A DNA stretch of 64,000 nt from Motilimonas pumila (GTDB lineage: Bacteria; Pseudomonadota; Gammaproteobacteria; Enterobacterales; CBDFNC01). Shown piece after piece: positions 9,000 through 19,442 of the stretch (positions are counted from its first letter, which is position 1; each line of letters opens with the position of its first letter). The position numbers and the translations under genes were made by a program. The stretch covers positions 62,001 through 126,000 of the forward strand of contig NZ_QZCH01000002.1 in the NCBI RefSeq assembly GCF_003596335.1, given 5' to 3'. The notes under the pieces are model-generated. The model did not search any database, had not been told where the DNA came from, and worked only from the letters and a program-made list of their open reading frames with translations.

Positions 9000-9644
9000 T
9001 TAAACGCTTGCGACTGGCGCCTTAATGTCGGCTAAATCGGCTTTTATAAATTGAGCCAACAGGTCGCACGCTCCTTGGTAAAAGCCCGAATTGGTCACTT
9101 TATGGCTTGCGGTCGCAAACTCGGGTACCCAACTGAGTAACTGCTGCTCGATAAAATCAATTTGCTCCGGGCTAACTTGCTCAGCGTCACGCATGATCAC
9201 ATTGCCGATGTAGTCGAGCTGAATGGCGATGTGGTCGGCAGGCTCATTAAAGTCTTTGGTCACGGCTAAACCTTGTTGCTGGAGTAGGTTCACCATGTCT
9301 TGATGGGGCTGCTGCATCATCAAGCCTGATTCAGACCGGTAAACCGAAGCGTAAGGTGGCGCGCCAGCTTTTTTGTCGGTGAGAAAAATCTGGCTAAAGT
9401 CAGCGGCCAATTCCAGCTCTGGGTATTGCAAGACGGTGAGTTTGCTCAGGGCGCTTAGCATCGCCAGTGCGCCAGTTTGCAACTCATCGTCAGCCGCCAG
9501 TTGTTGAATAAAGTCACGCCCTTCACCGCTGCTATAACGTTTGAATTCGTCTTTATCTAATTCTTTGGTGAACAAGGTGGCCAACCACCAATATAAACTG
9601 GCACGGGTTTCGTGCCAGTTGTCAGCTTGTTGCATTTCACTCAT
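9000..9644 (-). CDS. torD: TorD, TMAO reductase maturation chaperone
   Basis: A 214-residue cytoplasmic chaperone that binds apo-TorA and its twin-arginine signal, protecting it while the molybdenum cofactor is inserted and holding back export. The all-helical N-terminus RASLYWWLATLFTKEL and the segment PPYASVYRSESGLMMQ are typical of TorD. The acidic DHIAIQLDYIGNVI helix matches the conserved D/E-P-x-D-H-x-x-x-x-L family signature. It begins 3 bp after the torA stop, last gene of the tor operon. Confidence 0.92.
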   Translation of the reverse strand: MSEMQQADNWHETRASLYWWLATLFTKELDKDEFKRYSSGEGRDFIQQLAADDELQTGALAMLSALSKLTVLQYPELELAADFSQIFLTDKKAGAPPYASVYRSESGLMMQQPHQDMVNLLQQQGLAVTKDFNEPADHIAIQLDYIGNVIMRDAEQVSPEQIDFIEQQLLSWVPEFATASHKVTNSGFYQGACDLLAQFIKADLADIKAPVASV

Positions 9645-9647
9645 GAA

Positions 9648-12113
9648 TTACGCCATCTCCTTAGGTCCGCCAAATGAAGTAACCGCCGGGGCTTCACCGG
9701 TGAATTTTTCATAGTTGACGATACAAGTATTGGCGCTGGTGGCTTGCGCCAGTTGCGAAGAACCTTTGTCTAAAGTTAACGTGTTAGGATCGCCATAAGT
9801 ATCAATCGCGCCAATGGTGTTGTCGGTAGGGCCATACCATGCCCCTTCTTCAATCCTGGCAACGCCCGGTGGGAAGTTCTCGGAAATGACCGCGCCGGCC
9901 AATAATTGACCCCGGTCATTGTATACCCTTACTAAGTCACCATCGTTGATCCCTCTTGCTTTGGCATCACCGGCGTTGATATAAATAGGCTCGCGTCCTT
10001 GTACTGCGTAGGTGGCGCGAAACTCTTCTGAGTCACACATCTGCGAGTGCAAGCGTTTGTTGGGGTGACACGATTGCAGCCAGATGGGGTGTTTGTCTGA
10101 GCCAGGGCCGCCGTGAGAGCGTTCGGCTTTTTCAAACCACATGGGGTGACCCTGACAGTCTTCGTAGCCGTAGCGATCTATTTTACGTGAGAAGATCTCG
10201 ATAAATCCTGAAGGGGTTCCGAGCGCATTGATCTCAGGATCTTTCCTAAAATCGGCTTGGCGAGTCCAGTTGGGACCTGTACCAAAGTCGACCCAGCCGT
10301 CTTGCCAAAACTTGGCAAAATCCGGCATTTCAAACTTGCCTTTGTTCGCTGCGACACAGCCATCGTAAAGTTCTTTCACCCAAGCCATTTCGCCTTTACC
10401 TTGGGTATATTCTTTTTCTTTGCCAAAGCGGCGAGCCAGCATGGTAAAGATTTCAAAGTCTGTTTTTGATTGATACAAAGGATCTACTAGCTTCTGCATG
10501 GCAATAATGCCGCGGCCGCTGTAAGAGCCATACAAGTCGATATCGTTACGCTCCCATTGAGTACATGCGGGTAACACTATGTCGGAAAAGCGACAGGTCG
10601 CCGTCCAGGTAAAGTCTACCGCAACCACGGTTTCCAACTTATGGAAGGCTTGCTTCATCCGGTTTCTGTCTTGATGATGATGCCAAGGGTTACAGCCCGA
10701 GAACACCATCATTTTGATATCGGGCAGGGTGATTTTAGCGCCGTTGGCGTTAATTACTTTACCCGGCTCAATGATGGCATCCACCCAGCGAGCGACAGGA
10801 ATGGTGCTGCTGTAGCCTTTGAAGTCGTTGTTTTTGTGGATCCTGTCGTCCGGCTTGTCAGGATTTCGAGGAAAAGCTCCTGGCCCCGCGGCTCCGGTCG
10901 AAGGCACCCCGATACTGCTGTAGTGGTGAGCGTAACTGATACCACCGCCAGGTAAGCCTATTTGGCCCAGCATTGCGGCAACCACTGCGCCCATCCAATA
11001 AGGTTGCTCTCCATGTTGCTGACGCTGTATGGCCCAGCCAAACAGCATTTGGGTGCGGTGTTTTGCCATTAAGCGTGCAAAGTCTCGAATTTCATCGGCT
11101 TTCACGCCACAAATAGCTTCGGCCCATTCTGGTGTTTTTTCTACCTTGTCTTTGCCTTCACCGGTGACATAAGGAATGAAGTCTTCAAACCCAAGCGCAT
11201 AAGTGTCGAGGAATTTTTTATCGTACAGCTTTTCTTTATAAAGGGTGTGAGCGATGGCGAGCATAAAAGGCACATCGGTTTGTGGGTTGATGTATTTGTG
11301 CTCACAATCGAGGTAGTTCTGGGTTTTGGTTTTGACGGGATCAACACTGATCACCCGGATCTCTTTATTGGCAACCTTGGCTTTTAACTGCTCCAAAAAG
11401 GCAAACGATTCGTGCGTTTCACAGTTCCAACCTACTTGCAGGTTTTTGACCGGATCATTGGCCCATAAAATAATTGTTTTACTGTTTTCTAGGATCAATG
11501 GCCATGAGGTGCCTTGCGCGTATACCTCGGTGGTGCCAAGAACGTAAGGCATAATGGTTTGACCGGCGCCGGTGGAATAGTCTCCGACTTTTTTCACCGA
11601 GTAGCCGTGCATTGAGATGGCACGTTCCATATGGTTACCACAAGAGTGTACTTGGCCGGTTTGTCGCCAGCCGGTTTGGCCGGCGTGCAATGCCCAAGGG
11701 CCATATTGGGTTTGAACTCGTTCTAATTCTTGATAGAACAAGTCGATGGCTTCATCCCAAGTAACTCGAATAAAGCGATTGTCACCGCGTAAGGTGGTAT
11801 CACTTTTATGGCGTTTTAAGTACCAATCGTAACGCACCATAGGGTAACGAATTCGCGATGGGCTATAAATGATTCCCTTAATGCCATTGAGCATCTCGGT
11901 GGGGTATTTGTCGGCCTCAAATGGTTTGATTTCTTGTACTTTGCCGGCGTACACCCGAGCACGGAATGCGCCCCAGTGAGAGCCTGACACTTTCCATTGG
12001 CCGGCGGAGTCTGCAGTGGCTGCTTTAGCCACGTTCAGTAAACCGGGTCCAACCAAGGTCGCCGCACTGGTCGCTACAATGCCCTTTAAAAAACTTCGGC
12101 GTGAAATACTCAT
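9648..12113 (-). CDS. torA: TorA, periplasmic TMAO reductase (molybdoenzyme)
   Basis: Terminal reductase turning trimethylamine N-oxide into trimethylamine in anaerobic respiration. The 821-residue length fits the family. It carries a twin-arginine export signal (SRRSFLK, residues 4-10). The segment [12 protein letters not shown] supplies Ser180, the expected molybdenum ligand. There are no N-terminal Cys ligands for an iron-sulphur cluster, as expected for the DMSO/TMAO reductase subgroup. The C-terminal pterin-binding domain includes [17 protein letters not shown]. It takes electrons from TorC, encoded just upstream, and needs TorD, encoded just downstream. Confidence 0.96.
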   Translation of the reverse strand: MSISRRSFLKGIVATSAATLVGPGLLNVAKAATADSAGQWKVSGSHWGAFRARVYAGKVQEIKPFEADKYPTEMLNGIKGIIYSPSRIRYPMVRYDWYLKRHKSDTTLRGDNRFIRVTWDEAIDLFYQELERVQTQYGPWALHAGQTGWRQTGQVHSCGNHMERAISMHGYSVKKVGDYSTGAGQTIMPYVLGTTEVYAQGTSWPLILENSKTIILWANDPVKNLQVGWNCETHESFAFLEQLKAKVANKEIRVISVDPVKTKTQNYLDCEHKYINPQTDVPFMLAIAHTLYKEKLYDKKFLDTYALGFEDFIPYVTGEGKDKVEKTPEWAEAICGVKADEIRDFARLMAKHRTQMLFGWAIQRQQHGEQPYWMGAVVAAMLGQIGLPGGGISYAHHYSSIGVPSTGAAGPGAFPRNPDKPDDRIHKNNDFKGYSSTIPVARWVDAIIEPGKVINANGAKITLPDIKMMVFSGCNPWHHHQDRNRMKQAFHKLETVVAVDFTWTATCRFSDIVLPACTQWERNDIDLYGSYSGRGIIAMQKLVDPLYQSKTDFEIFTMLARRFGKEKEYTQGKGEMAWVKELYDGCVAANKGKFEMPDFAKFWQDGWVDFGTGPNWTRQADFRKDPEINALGTPSGFIEIFSRKIDRYGYEDCQGHPMWFEKAERSHGGPGSDKHPIWLQSCHPNKRLHSQMCDSEEFRATYAVQGREPIYINAGDAKARGINDGDLVRVYNDRGQLLAGAVISENFPPGVARIEEGAWYGPTDNTIGAIDTYGDPNTLTLDKGSSQLAQATSANTCIVNYEKFTGEAPAVTSFGGPKEMA

Positions 12114-12130
12114 GCTACGTGCTCCCTTAA

Positions 12131-13309
12131 TTAGTGTGCGTCAGAAAAGTCAGACGAATGTTTTTGTAAATACTTCAAGACCAAGGCTTGAGTGTCACCG
12201 TCTAGGTTAACGAACGACAACATGCCGTTAAACATACCGGGCCAAGTGTTGGTATCAAAGTGAGCTTCAGCAGGTTGGGTATGACACACACTACAGCTGC
12301 TGTCGTAGGTAGACTTAGCAAAGGTCCACAAAGTATCGCGAGAGTCGGTTAACGAGCCGTTGCGCATCCACAGGGTAACGTTGACTTTTTGCCAAGGTAG
12401 ACCGGTGAGATCATCGGTTTTGCTTTCGCCTTGGGTCATAAATTGGTCGCTTTGCGCCACTTCTTTGGTGAGGTAACCGTCATTAATATTCATCGCAAAG
12501 TCTTCAAATAGCACGCGGCCAAAGCCCTTGGTTTTACGCCAAGCGTCAATTTCAACTTGGATTGCGTTGCCTTCTATCGCTAACACTTTCACCTTGGTTG
12601 CTGCGTTTAGCTGGCCTGCTTCAGTGCTTAAACCTTGGTCTTCAAACAGTGGTAACTGACGCACGCTGTAATAAGCTTGGCCGGTTTGGTAACCAGAGGT
12701 TGCCATTTCTTCTAGTTTGCCTAGCATGCCTTCGCCTGAATTCATGTTTTCAGGCAGGTGATGGGCAATGCCTTTGTGACAGTCAATACAGCTTTGGTCT
12801 CGCTCTGCAGCCATCTTCATTTGTACTTGGGCGCGCTCAGACATGATGCTGAAATCCATGCTGTCGTAGTTGTGACAGTTTTTACACTCCAGTGAATTAT
12901 TGGCAGTGAGGCGGTCCCATTCGTGTTGCGCAAGCTCACCGCGCTTAGCTAAGAACTTTTCACGCGTGTCGATGGTGCCAAAAATGGCGCCCCAGACTTC
13001 TTTAGAGGCCTGCATTTTGCGAGCCATTTTATCGGTCCAGTTGTGTGGCACGTGGCAATCTGGGCAAGTGGCCCTGACTCCCGAGCGGTTTTGCCAGTGC
13101 ACGGTTTCTTGTAGCTCAACGTACACGTTGTCAGACATTTCGTGACACCCAATACAAAACTCTTCGGTATTGGTTACTTCAAGGGCGGTATTAAACCCCC
13201 CCCAGAAAATGATGCCGGCGATAAAGCCGCCCATGGTGAGTAGGCCGAAACTTAAGTGCACGCTGGGGGTGCTAAAGGTTCGCCAGAATTTTTTAATTAG
13301 CTGTTTCAT
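12131..13309 (-). CDS. torC: TorC, pentahaem c-type cytochrome
   Basis: A 392-residue membrane-anchored quinol dehydrogenase of the NapC/NirT family that passes electrons from menaquinol to TorA. One N-terminal membrane helix (about 18-40) anchors it. Four CxxCH motifs fill the N-terminal domain (first Cys at about 52, 82, 142 and 174). A fifth (CSVCH, near 345) lies in the extra C-terminal domain that distinguishes TorC from NapC. It starts about 65 bp after the torE stop and ends 18 bp before torA, in one operon. Confidence 0.95.
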   Translation of the reverse strand: MKQLIKKFWRTFSTPSVHLSFGLLTMGGFIAGIIFWGGFNTALEVTNTEEFCIGCHEMSDNVYVELQETVHWQNRSGVRATCPDCHVPHNWTDKMARKMQASKEVWGAIFGTIDTREKFLAKRGELAQHEWDRLTANNSLECKNCHNYDSMDFSIMSERAQVQMKMAAERDQSCIDCHKGIAHHLPENMNSGEGMLGKLEEMATSGYQTGQAYYSVRQLPLFEDQGLSTEAGQLNAATKVKVLAIEGNAIQVEIDAWRKTKGFGRVLFEDFAMNINDGYLTKEVAQSDQFMTQGESKTDDLTGLPWQKVNVTLWMRNGSLTDSRDTLWTFAKSTYDSSCSVCHTQPAEAHFDTNTWPGMFNGMLSFVNLDGDTQALVLKYLQKHSSDFSDAH

Positions 13310-13373
13310 TGCGGTGATTCCAGTTTGGAAAAAACATATTTAATGGCCAGAACATTATTATTTTTGTGTGTTA

Positions 13374-13544
13374 TTAGCCGTGTCCCGGTGGGCCCATTAG
13401 CAACTGCATCATCCAGACGATGAAGCCGTAACCACCAAAAAGCATCACGCTTAAGATGGGAAATAAAAATACGATGATAAATATAAAGGTTTTCCACTCG
13501 CCTAAACGCGAAGTGTTATCTGTGGGGGATTCATTGCTCGACAT
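13374..13544 (-). CDS. torE: TorE, small NapE/TorE-family membrane protein
   Basis: A 56-residue protein, read on the minus strand from ATG at 13544 to TAA at 13374. It has a polar N-terminus, one hydrophobic helix (about 19-47: ...IFIIVFLFPILSV...) and the ending WMMQLLMGPPGHG. That ending is the recognisable signature of the NapE/TorE family. It is the first gene of torECAD, the order known from Shewanella. Its role is not settled in the family; it is an inner-membrane accessory of the nitrate or TMAO reductase system. Confidence 0.9.
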   Translation of the reverse strand: MSSNESPTDNTSRLGEWKTFIFIIVFLFPILSVMLFGGYGFIVWMMQLLMGPPGHG

Positions 13545-13649
13545 AGCGCTACCTAGGTTGAATGATTATTTTACATACTTTTTACATTAGACGTTTTAGC
13601 TAGGATCTGCTAGCTGATTAACCTATTGCAACATAATAATTTGTCGAAA

Positions 13650-13680
13650 TAATGAATTTTTTTATCTTCTATATGAATGT
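13650..13680 (-). promoter_or_regulatory. candidate TorR boxes upstream of torE
   Basis: Within the 205-bp gap before torE, ACATTCATAT and AAATTCATTA (minus strand) repeat a TTCAT core exactly 21 bp apart, two helical turns. They resemble the decameric tor box CTGTTCATAT (7 of 10 and about 5 of 10). They lie about 106-136 bp before the torE start. torR, torS and torT are not in this window. Confidence 0.35.
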
Positions 13681-13749
13681 GTTAGCCAGCTAGCATTACT
13701 GAATGAGGGATTTCTGTGTGATAGGTTTATTGGTCAAATTATTAACATA

Positions 13750-15228
13750 TTAAATGGCGGGTTGTAAACGATTGACGAGGTAGTTGACTAACCAAGGTTG
13801 AGCGGGGTTCCATTTTTGGCGCAACATGCTGGCGCTGCCGATATGGATCAGTCCTATTTCACCGCTTAGAGCCATTGAACCAATGTGGATAGATTGTTGT
13901 TCAACAGATGGTAAGGCGCCATACAAAGGATCGTTATACGCAAAGCTGAGCGCCACATGAGACAAGGAATATACCGTACTTGGCCAGCTATATGGTAGCA
14001 ATAGTGGTGTTTGTGCTGAAGTATCTGGATAGCTTTTAAGGGCCATTTCGCGGCTATCGGAGTGAATGTTAGTGATGAGATGAATGGCTAAATGCGGGGC
14101 ATTGCCAACTCGGTTCAAATAGCGCTCAAAAGACTTTAATGGCTCACGTTTGAGCAATACTTGTTGTTTGCCGTAACGATTGATATCAAATAATACCAGC
14201 TCATGCTGGCCGGTGTTAGGCGCGGGCAAATAATCGTAAAATTGGCTCAACACCGCGCTGGGTAGGATGGTGCTGTCTGCCACCGATTGGAAACTCAAGG
14301 TGGCGGGAAAGTCTGCTAGTAACTCGGGCTGCTGCTGTTTAATGTTTGCAAGCAGGGCTTGGTTTGCCAAGCTGAGTTGATAGATTTGGTTGCCAGCATT
14401 AATTGCAAATGACCCATATTTGTAGGGATTATACTCAATCGAAATGCTGTTCCAGGCGAGCTTTTCGAGTCCTAGCCAACTGCCCAATCGCTCTTGCCAC
14501 TGCGCCGCCATGGCCACTTTTGAGGTGGCGATAGCAGGGGAAATCATGGCTAAACCTGTCACATCTGTGGTGCCCGTTTGTTTTAGCTGCTGCAAAATAT
14601 AATGAATGATGAGGCTGCCACCGGTGGAATAACCGACCACATACAAAGGTTTATCCCCCAGCTTAGCTTTGGCGTGGCGCATAGCAAGCTCAGTCGCTGC
14701 GTACATATCTTGCCAACTGGTCTGAGTAAGTGCGCTGGGCATGGTGCCATGGCCCGGCAAGCGAAGGCCAAGCTGGTAAGCATTGTGCTGGTAAAATGCA
14801 AGATGAACGTCACGAAGGCTGTAAGGTGAGTCAGACAAGCCATGCAGTAACACTATGCCAAAGTCTGGATTATCTGGAGTAACCTCAAAGCTGCGATTCC
14901 AGTCTTGCGGCCATCTTTTTGGGGAAGCTAGGCTGCGGTCGTCGTAGCGATTTATCTTGTTCGCGGGGTCGCGTTGACTGGCTTGGGCAGTACGAGCATC
15001 TAAGGCGGCAAATAGCGCCCGCTCCAGTGCAAAATACTGCGCTAAAGTGGTTATTTCGCTGTTTTGATCAAACTCTTGCGGCAATACCTCGGTGTGCCAA
15101 AAGCTCAGGTCTGGGCGGCTATCCAAAATATAAACGGCAAGAGCAATGGCGGCGAAAAAAGTAAATAAAGCGCCATAACCTAAGGCTTTCAGCGACTCTT
15201 TGAGTATTTTCCAGCGCCATCTCACCAC
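13750..15228 (-). CDS. membrane-anchored alpha/beta hydrolase
   Basis: A 492-residue protein with one N-terminal membrane helix (about 14-33) and an alpha/beta-hydrolase fold facing the periplasm. The oxyanion segment VLLHGLSDSPYS and the nucleophile elbow GYSTGG are clear; the later acid and His are less certain. The start is GTG at 15228 with AGGGA upstream. It begins 15 bp after the L,D-transpeptidase stop and is the last gene of a three-gene minus-strand operon with an envelope theme. The substrate may be a lipid or cell-wall-linked ester; this is inference. Confidence 0.8.
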   Translation of the reverse strand: MVRWRWKILKESLKALGYGALFTFFAAIALAVYILDSRPDLSFWHTEVLPQEFDQNSEITTLAQYFALERALFAALDARTAQASQRDPANKINRYDDRSLASPKRWPQDWNRSFEVTPDNPDFGIVLLHGLSDSPYSLRDVHLAFYQHNAYQLGLRLPGHGTMPSALTQTSWQDMYAATELAMRHAKAKLGDKPLYVVGYSTGGSLIIHYILQQLKQTGTTDVTGLAMISPAIATSKVAMAAQWQERLGSWLGLEKLAWNSISIEYNPYKYGSFAINAGNQIYQLSLANQALLANIKQQQPELLADFPATLSFQSVADSTILPSAVLSQFYDYLPAPNTGQHELVLFDINRYGKQQVLLKREPLKSFERYLNRVGNAPHLAIHLITNIHSDSREMALKSYPDTSAQTPLLLPYSWPSTVYSLSHVALSFAYNDPLYGALPSVEQQSIHIGSMALSGEIGLIHIGSASMLRQKWNPAQPWLVNYLVNRLQPAI

Positions 15229-15243
15229 GGTGATTTCCCTCGT

Positions 15244-16866
15244 TTATGATTCCAGTAGTTGTTTCAAAATCGCTGCATCACGGTGGTAAGGGTCTTGGTG
15301 GAAATAAATCTGCCCTTGTTTGACCGTCGTGGTCCAATACATGATAAACACATCGATAGGGCGTTTAAAGCTGACCCGAGTACGGTTACCAGAATCAACG
15401 ACCTGATGAATTTTTTGTTCCGACCAATTGCTGGGATCTGCCAGCAATTGATTGGCAAACTCCAGCGGATCTTCTACCCGAATACAGCCGTGGCTAAATG
15501 TTCGTTGCGCTTTATTAAATAAGCTTTTTTGTGGGGTATCGTGTAAGAAAATCGAGTGCGGATTGGGGAAGATGAATTTAACTTGCCCTAACGCGTTACC
15601 TGGCCCGGGTTGTTGTACCCAGTAGTAAGGAAAGTTGCGTCCAGTGTAGCGACTCCAATCAATGCTTGCCATGTCGACCGGCGTGCCATTTGATTCAACG
15701 ACCTTATAGTTGCGTTGCTGCAGATAATGAGGGTCTTTTTCAACGTGGTGCCACATTTCACGCACTATGCTGCGAGGGACCGTCCAGGTAGGGTTGAACT
15801 CAAGATATTGCAGCTGCGATTTAAACATGGGGGTTTTACGATAAGGTAAGCCCACAACCACATTGGTTTGCCACTGCTTTTCACCGTCTTTGAAATAGTA
15901 GAGTTGAAACCCCGCCGCGTTCACCACAATAAACTCTTGGCTCAGGTTAGAAGAGACCCAACGAGCACGCTCTAAATTAAGTTGAATTTGCTCGGCGCGT
16001 GCAGCAAAGCTGGTATTGAGCACTTTAAGCGTGCCAGGACCAATGACACCGTCGGTTTCTAGGTCATGATGGCTTTGGTAAAGCTTCACCAGTGCCACCA
16101 TGGCTGGCGTGTATTGGCTTGGTTCATCTGCTGGAGGTACGTCATAACCCAGTAAGGTTAGGCGCTCTCGAATAGCGAGTAAGGCGTCGTCAAATTCCGC
16201 TGGTTTGAGCACGCGTTGTGTCAGTGAAATAGGTTCAAACGGGTGTTGTTTGGCTAAGTCACGAAATTTCGCTAACTGCTGTTTGAGGTCATCGTAAAGC
16301 GCCAACTGTGGTTTTAGGCCTTCAAGCTTTTCGACGACCTTTTGCTCGGTGATAGCATCTGCAAAGTCGGCGGCGCCAGTATCAAAGTTAGCTTTAACAG
16401 CGTCATAGTTCCACGTTTCGCTGAGAGTGCTGGGGTCCACCTTGCCATTGGCTAAATGTGAGGCATAGCGAATGGTGGCGTCTGTCATTAAGATATCAAA
16501 CTTGCTAGTGAGGTAAATATCTTGCCACTGGCTTTGTTGGCCTTGTTGAAACAATTCCAGCAAGGTTTGATAATGGTAGTCTTGTGGTCGCAAGCCTTCT
16601 GCTTCAGCTTGCCCTAGGGCGACAATGACTTGTTCCACGTAGGCTTTATCAGGCCAGAGCAGTGTCATGTCGTTACCTTGGTACAGGTAAGAAACCAGCT
16701 TACTTTCATGAATCGGGTCTTGGCCGATGCGAAAGGTTTCACCCAGAGTAATGGGCTCCAACACGTCACTTATGACGTTACTGTGATCCTCGGCCCATGC
16801 CGTTGTAAAACACAGTTGCCAAGCTAATAAGCAGGCACTAGCAATTGGAAAGACCTTTAACTTCAT
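15244..16866 (-). CDS. periplasmic L,D-transpeptidase (LdtD/YcbB-like)
   Basis: A 540-residue exported enzyme that forms 3-3 cross-links in peptidoglycan. The signal peptide ends near TTAWA. An N-terminal helical domain is followed by a peptidoglycan-binding domain (ALVKLYQSHHDLETDGVIGPGTLKVLN, shown by its QxxxxLxxDGxxGxxT pattern). The YkuD catalytic domain carries SHGCIRV (about 458-464) with nucleophile Cys461. Architecture and length match YcbB/LdtD. It is the middle gene of an operon, 18 bp after the barrel gene and 15 bp before the hydrolase. Confidence 0.92.
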   Translation of the reverse strand: MKLKVFPIASACLLAWQLCFTTAWAEDHSNVISDVLEPITLGETFRIGQDPIHESKLVSYLYQGNDMTLLWPDKAYVEQVIVALGQAEAEGLRPQDYHYQTLLELFQQGQQSQWQDIYLTSKFDILMTDATIRYASHLANGKVDPSTLSETWNYDAVKANFDTGAADFADAITEQKVVEKLEGLKPQLALYDDLKQQLAKFRDLAKQHPFEPISLTQRVLKPAEFDDALLAIRERLTLLGYDVPPADEPSQYTPAMVALVKLYQSHHDLETDGVIGPGTLKVLNTSFAARAEQIQLNLERARWVSSNLSQEFIVVNAAGFQLYYFKDGEKQWQTNVVVGLPYRKTPMFKSQLQYLEFNPTWTVPRSIVREMWHHVEKDPHYLQQRNYKVVESNGTPVDMASIDWSRYTGRNFPYYWVQQPGPGNALGQVKFIFPNPHSIFLHDTPQKSLFNKAQRTFSHGCIRVEDPLEFANQLLADPSNWSEQKIHQVVDSGNRTRVSFKRPIDVFIMYWTTTVKQGQIYFHQDPYHRDAAILKQLLES

Positions 16867-16884
16867 TCAGTTATCCTCGTTGGA

Positions 16885-18021
16885 TTAAAATGCTTCGGTA
16901 ACAGATAAATAGACGGCGTCTTCGTTGCCCGAGTGAGCATAGTCAATGCGTAAATTGATTCGTTGTGAGTCGAGCACCATGTAGCGCACACCTACACCAA
17001 CGCTGTCTATGCGGTCGCTATCGCCTAGGTTGTAGACTTTGTCTGCATCGTAACCCAGGCCGGCAAAGGCTACCAAACCCAGATCATGCCAAGCCTTCCA
17101 GCGTAGCTCGGCTTGCCCCGAGGCGGAGGCTTTGTTTAAGTAAGTGGTGGCAGAGAAGCCGCGCAACCCAACGGTACAATAATCCCACAGCGGTGTTTCA
17201 CCGTATTTGGCACAGCCCCTGGCTTCAAGTGCCAATACGAGAGGCTGCATTAATTGTTGATAATAACGGTAACGTACTTGGTAAGACTGATAAGTAGAGC
17301 TACTGCCGATGGCTTCGTCGTTAAACATAGCGTCGACTTCAAACCTTTGACCGTTGTAGGCGTTGGTTAAGTTGTCTCGCGAGTCGTATTGCAGCAAAAC
17401 GCCAAAACCATTGGCGCGGCCAGATGCGCTAAAGGCGTAATCAGAGCGGCTAAAATTGGCGCCAAAGGTTTGTTTATTGTCGACAATTTTAAGCTGGCCA
17501 CCTAAGTACCAATCTTCGGCAAAGCTTCGCAAAAGTTGAGTTTTTAATAAGCTGCCAGTGACTTGCCAAGTGATAGCAAAGTCCTGACCGGATATCTCTG
17601 TATCTAATAAATCCAGTTGCAGGTCCATGTAGCCGGCAATGCCAGTGAAACGCCAGCGATCGTCGCGCCAGTAATCTTGGTGCATTAAACCCACACCGTA
17701 ACTTTGGTTGTCAGTGTACATGGCTACGACTTGAGTGACAGCAGGTGGCTGTACCGATTCTTCAAGTTTGGTTTGACCATAATAATACGCCGCCATCGCT
17801 ACTAGGCCGGTACCGACTGTGGGGTTAGATATCGGAATAGGAACGGCGATGAAGTCGCCTTTTTGCACTTTAAGTGCAATATCTTGCTGCCTCATATCAG
17901 GGGCATATTCAGGTACGTATTGGCTCACCGAAAACGTTGAAGGCTGTTGCCGCTGGCTTTGCCCATAGCAAACCGTGCTCATAGCCCCTAAGGCCAACAA
18001 CAAAGCAGAAAATCGAAGCAA
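16885..18021 (-). CDS. outer-membrane barrel, Omp85/surface-antigen (D15)-like
   Basis: A 378-residue exported protein. A signal peptide (LLALGAMSTVCYG) is followed by a domain starting IPISNPTVGTGLVAMAAYYYG, typical of the barrel entry of the bacterial surface antigen (BamA C-terminal) family. Repeated amphipathic strands end with NEDAVYLSVTEAF. No POTRA domains are visible, so it is barrel-only. The TTG at 18021 has GAGGG 7 nt upstream and opens directly into the signal peptide; the 57 codons upstream are unlike any leader. It is the first gene of an operon with the L,D-transpeptidase. Confidence 0.82.
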   Translation of the reverse strand: MLRFSALLLALGAMSTVCYGQSQRQQPSTFSVSQYVPEYAPDMRQQDIALKVQKGDFIAVPIPISNPTVGTGLVAMAAYYYGQTKLEESVQPPAVTQVVAMYTDNQSYGVGLMHQDYWRDDRWRFTGIAGYMDLQLDLLDTEISGQDFAITWQVTGSLLKTQLLRSFAEDWYLGGQLKIVDNKQTFGANFSRSDYAFSASGRANGFGVLLQYDSRDNLTNAYNGQRFEVDAMFNDEAIGSSSTYQSYQVRYRYYQQLMQPLVLALEARGCAKYGETPLWDYCTVGLRGFSATTYLNKASASGQAELRWKAWHDLGLVAFAGLGYDADKVYNLGDSDRIDSVGVGVRYMVLDSQRINLRIDYAHSGNEDAVYLSVTEAF

Positions 18022-18198
18022 GATAATTCCCTCTATCTCGAAAAAGACCTCCTCAGTGTAAATGAGCAATGGCTCATTTTCTAGCGCTAAGCCTTCGTTT
18101 TGATCGCAACTTTTCTTACTGCATAGGGTTGTCTGAGTATAAGTATAGGGACAGAATCGTCCATTTCGTATGCTGCTAAATGGTGATTTCATTGATAA

Positions 18199-19245
<1,047 letters not shown>

Positions 19246-19272
19246 GGGCTACGTTAACCCTTCTATTTTGCT

Positions 19273-19299
19273 GCCAGTGGCTCCTTGTCACTGGCATTT
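19273..19299 (+). terminator. probable terminator after hemB
   Basis: A 7-bp stem GCCAGTG / CACTGGC with a 9-nt loop, followed by ATTTT. It lies 28 bp past the hemB stop. Confidence 0.55.
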
Positions 19300-19442
19300 T
19301 AAACCACTTAAACCGATTTTTAGTTGTCTAACCCTGCCTTTTTGTTTCTCAAAACAGAAAAAAATGCTGTTTATTTGCCCAAACTTAAGCTTGATTTCCG
19401 TTAATGTGTCGCTCGCCCATGTTAAGCTGAAAAAGAGTCGAT

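Noticed and set aside
9000..13544. Reading the molybdoenzyme operon as DMSO or biotin sulfoxide reductase
   Set aside because: The pentahaem TorC, the TorD chaperone and the TorE signature ending together specify the tor system.
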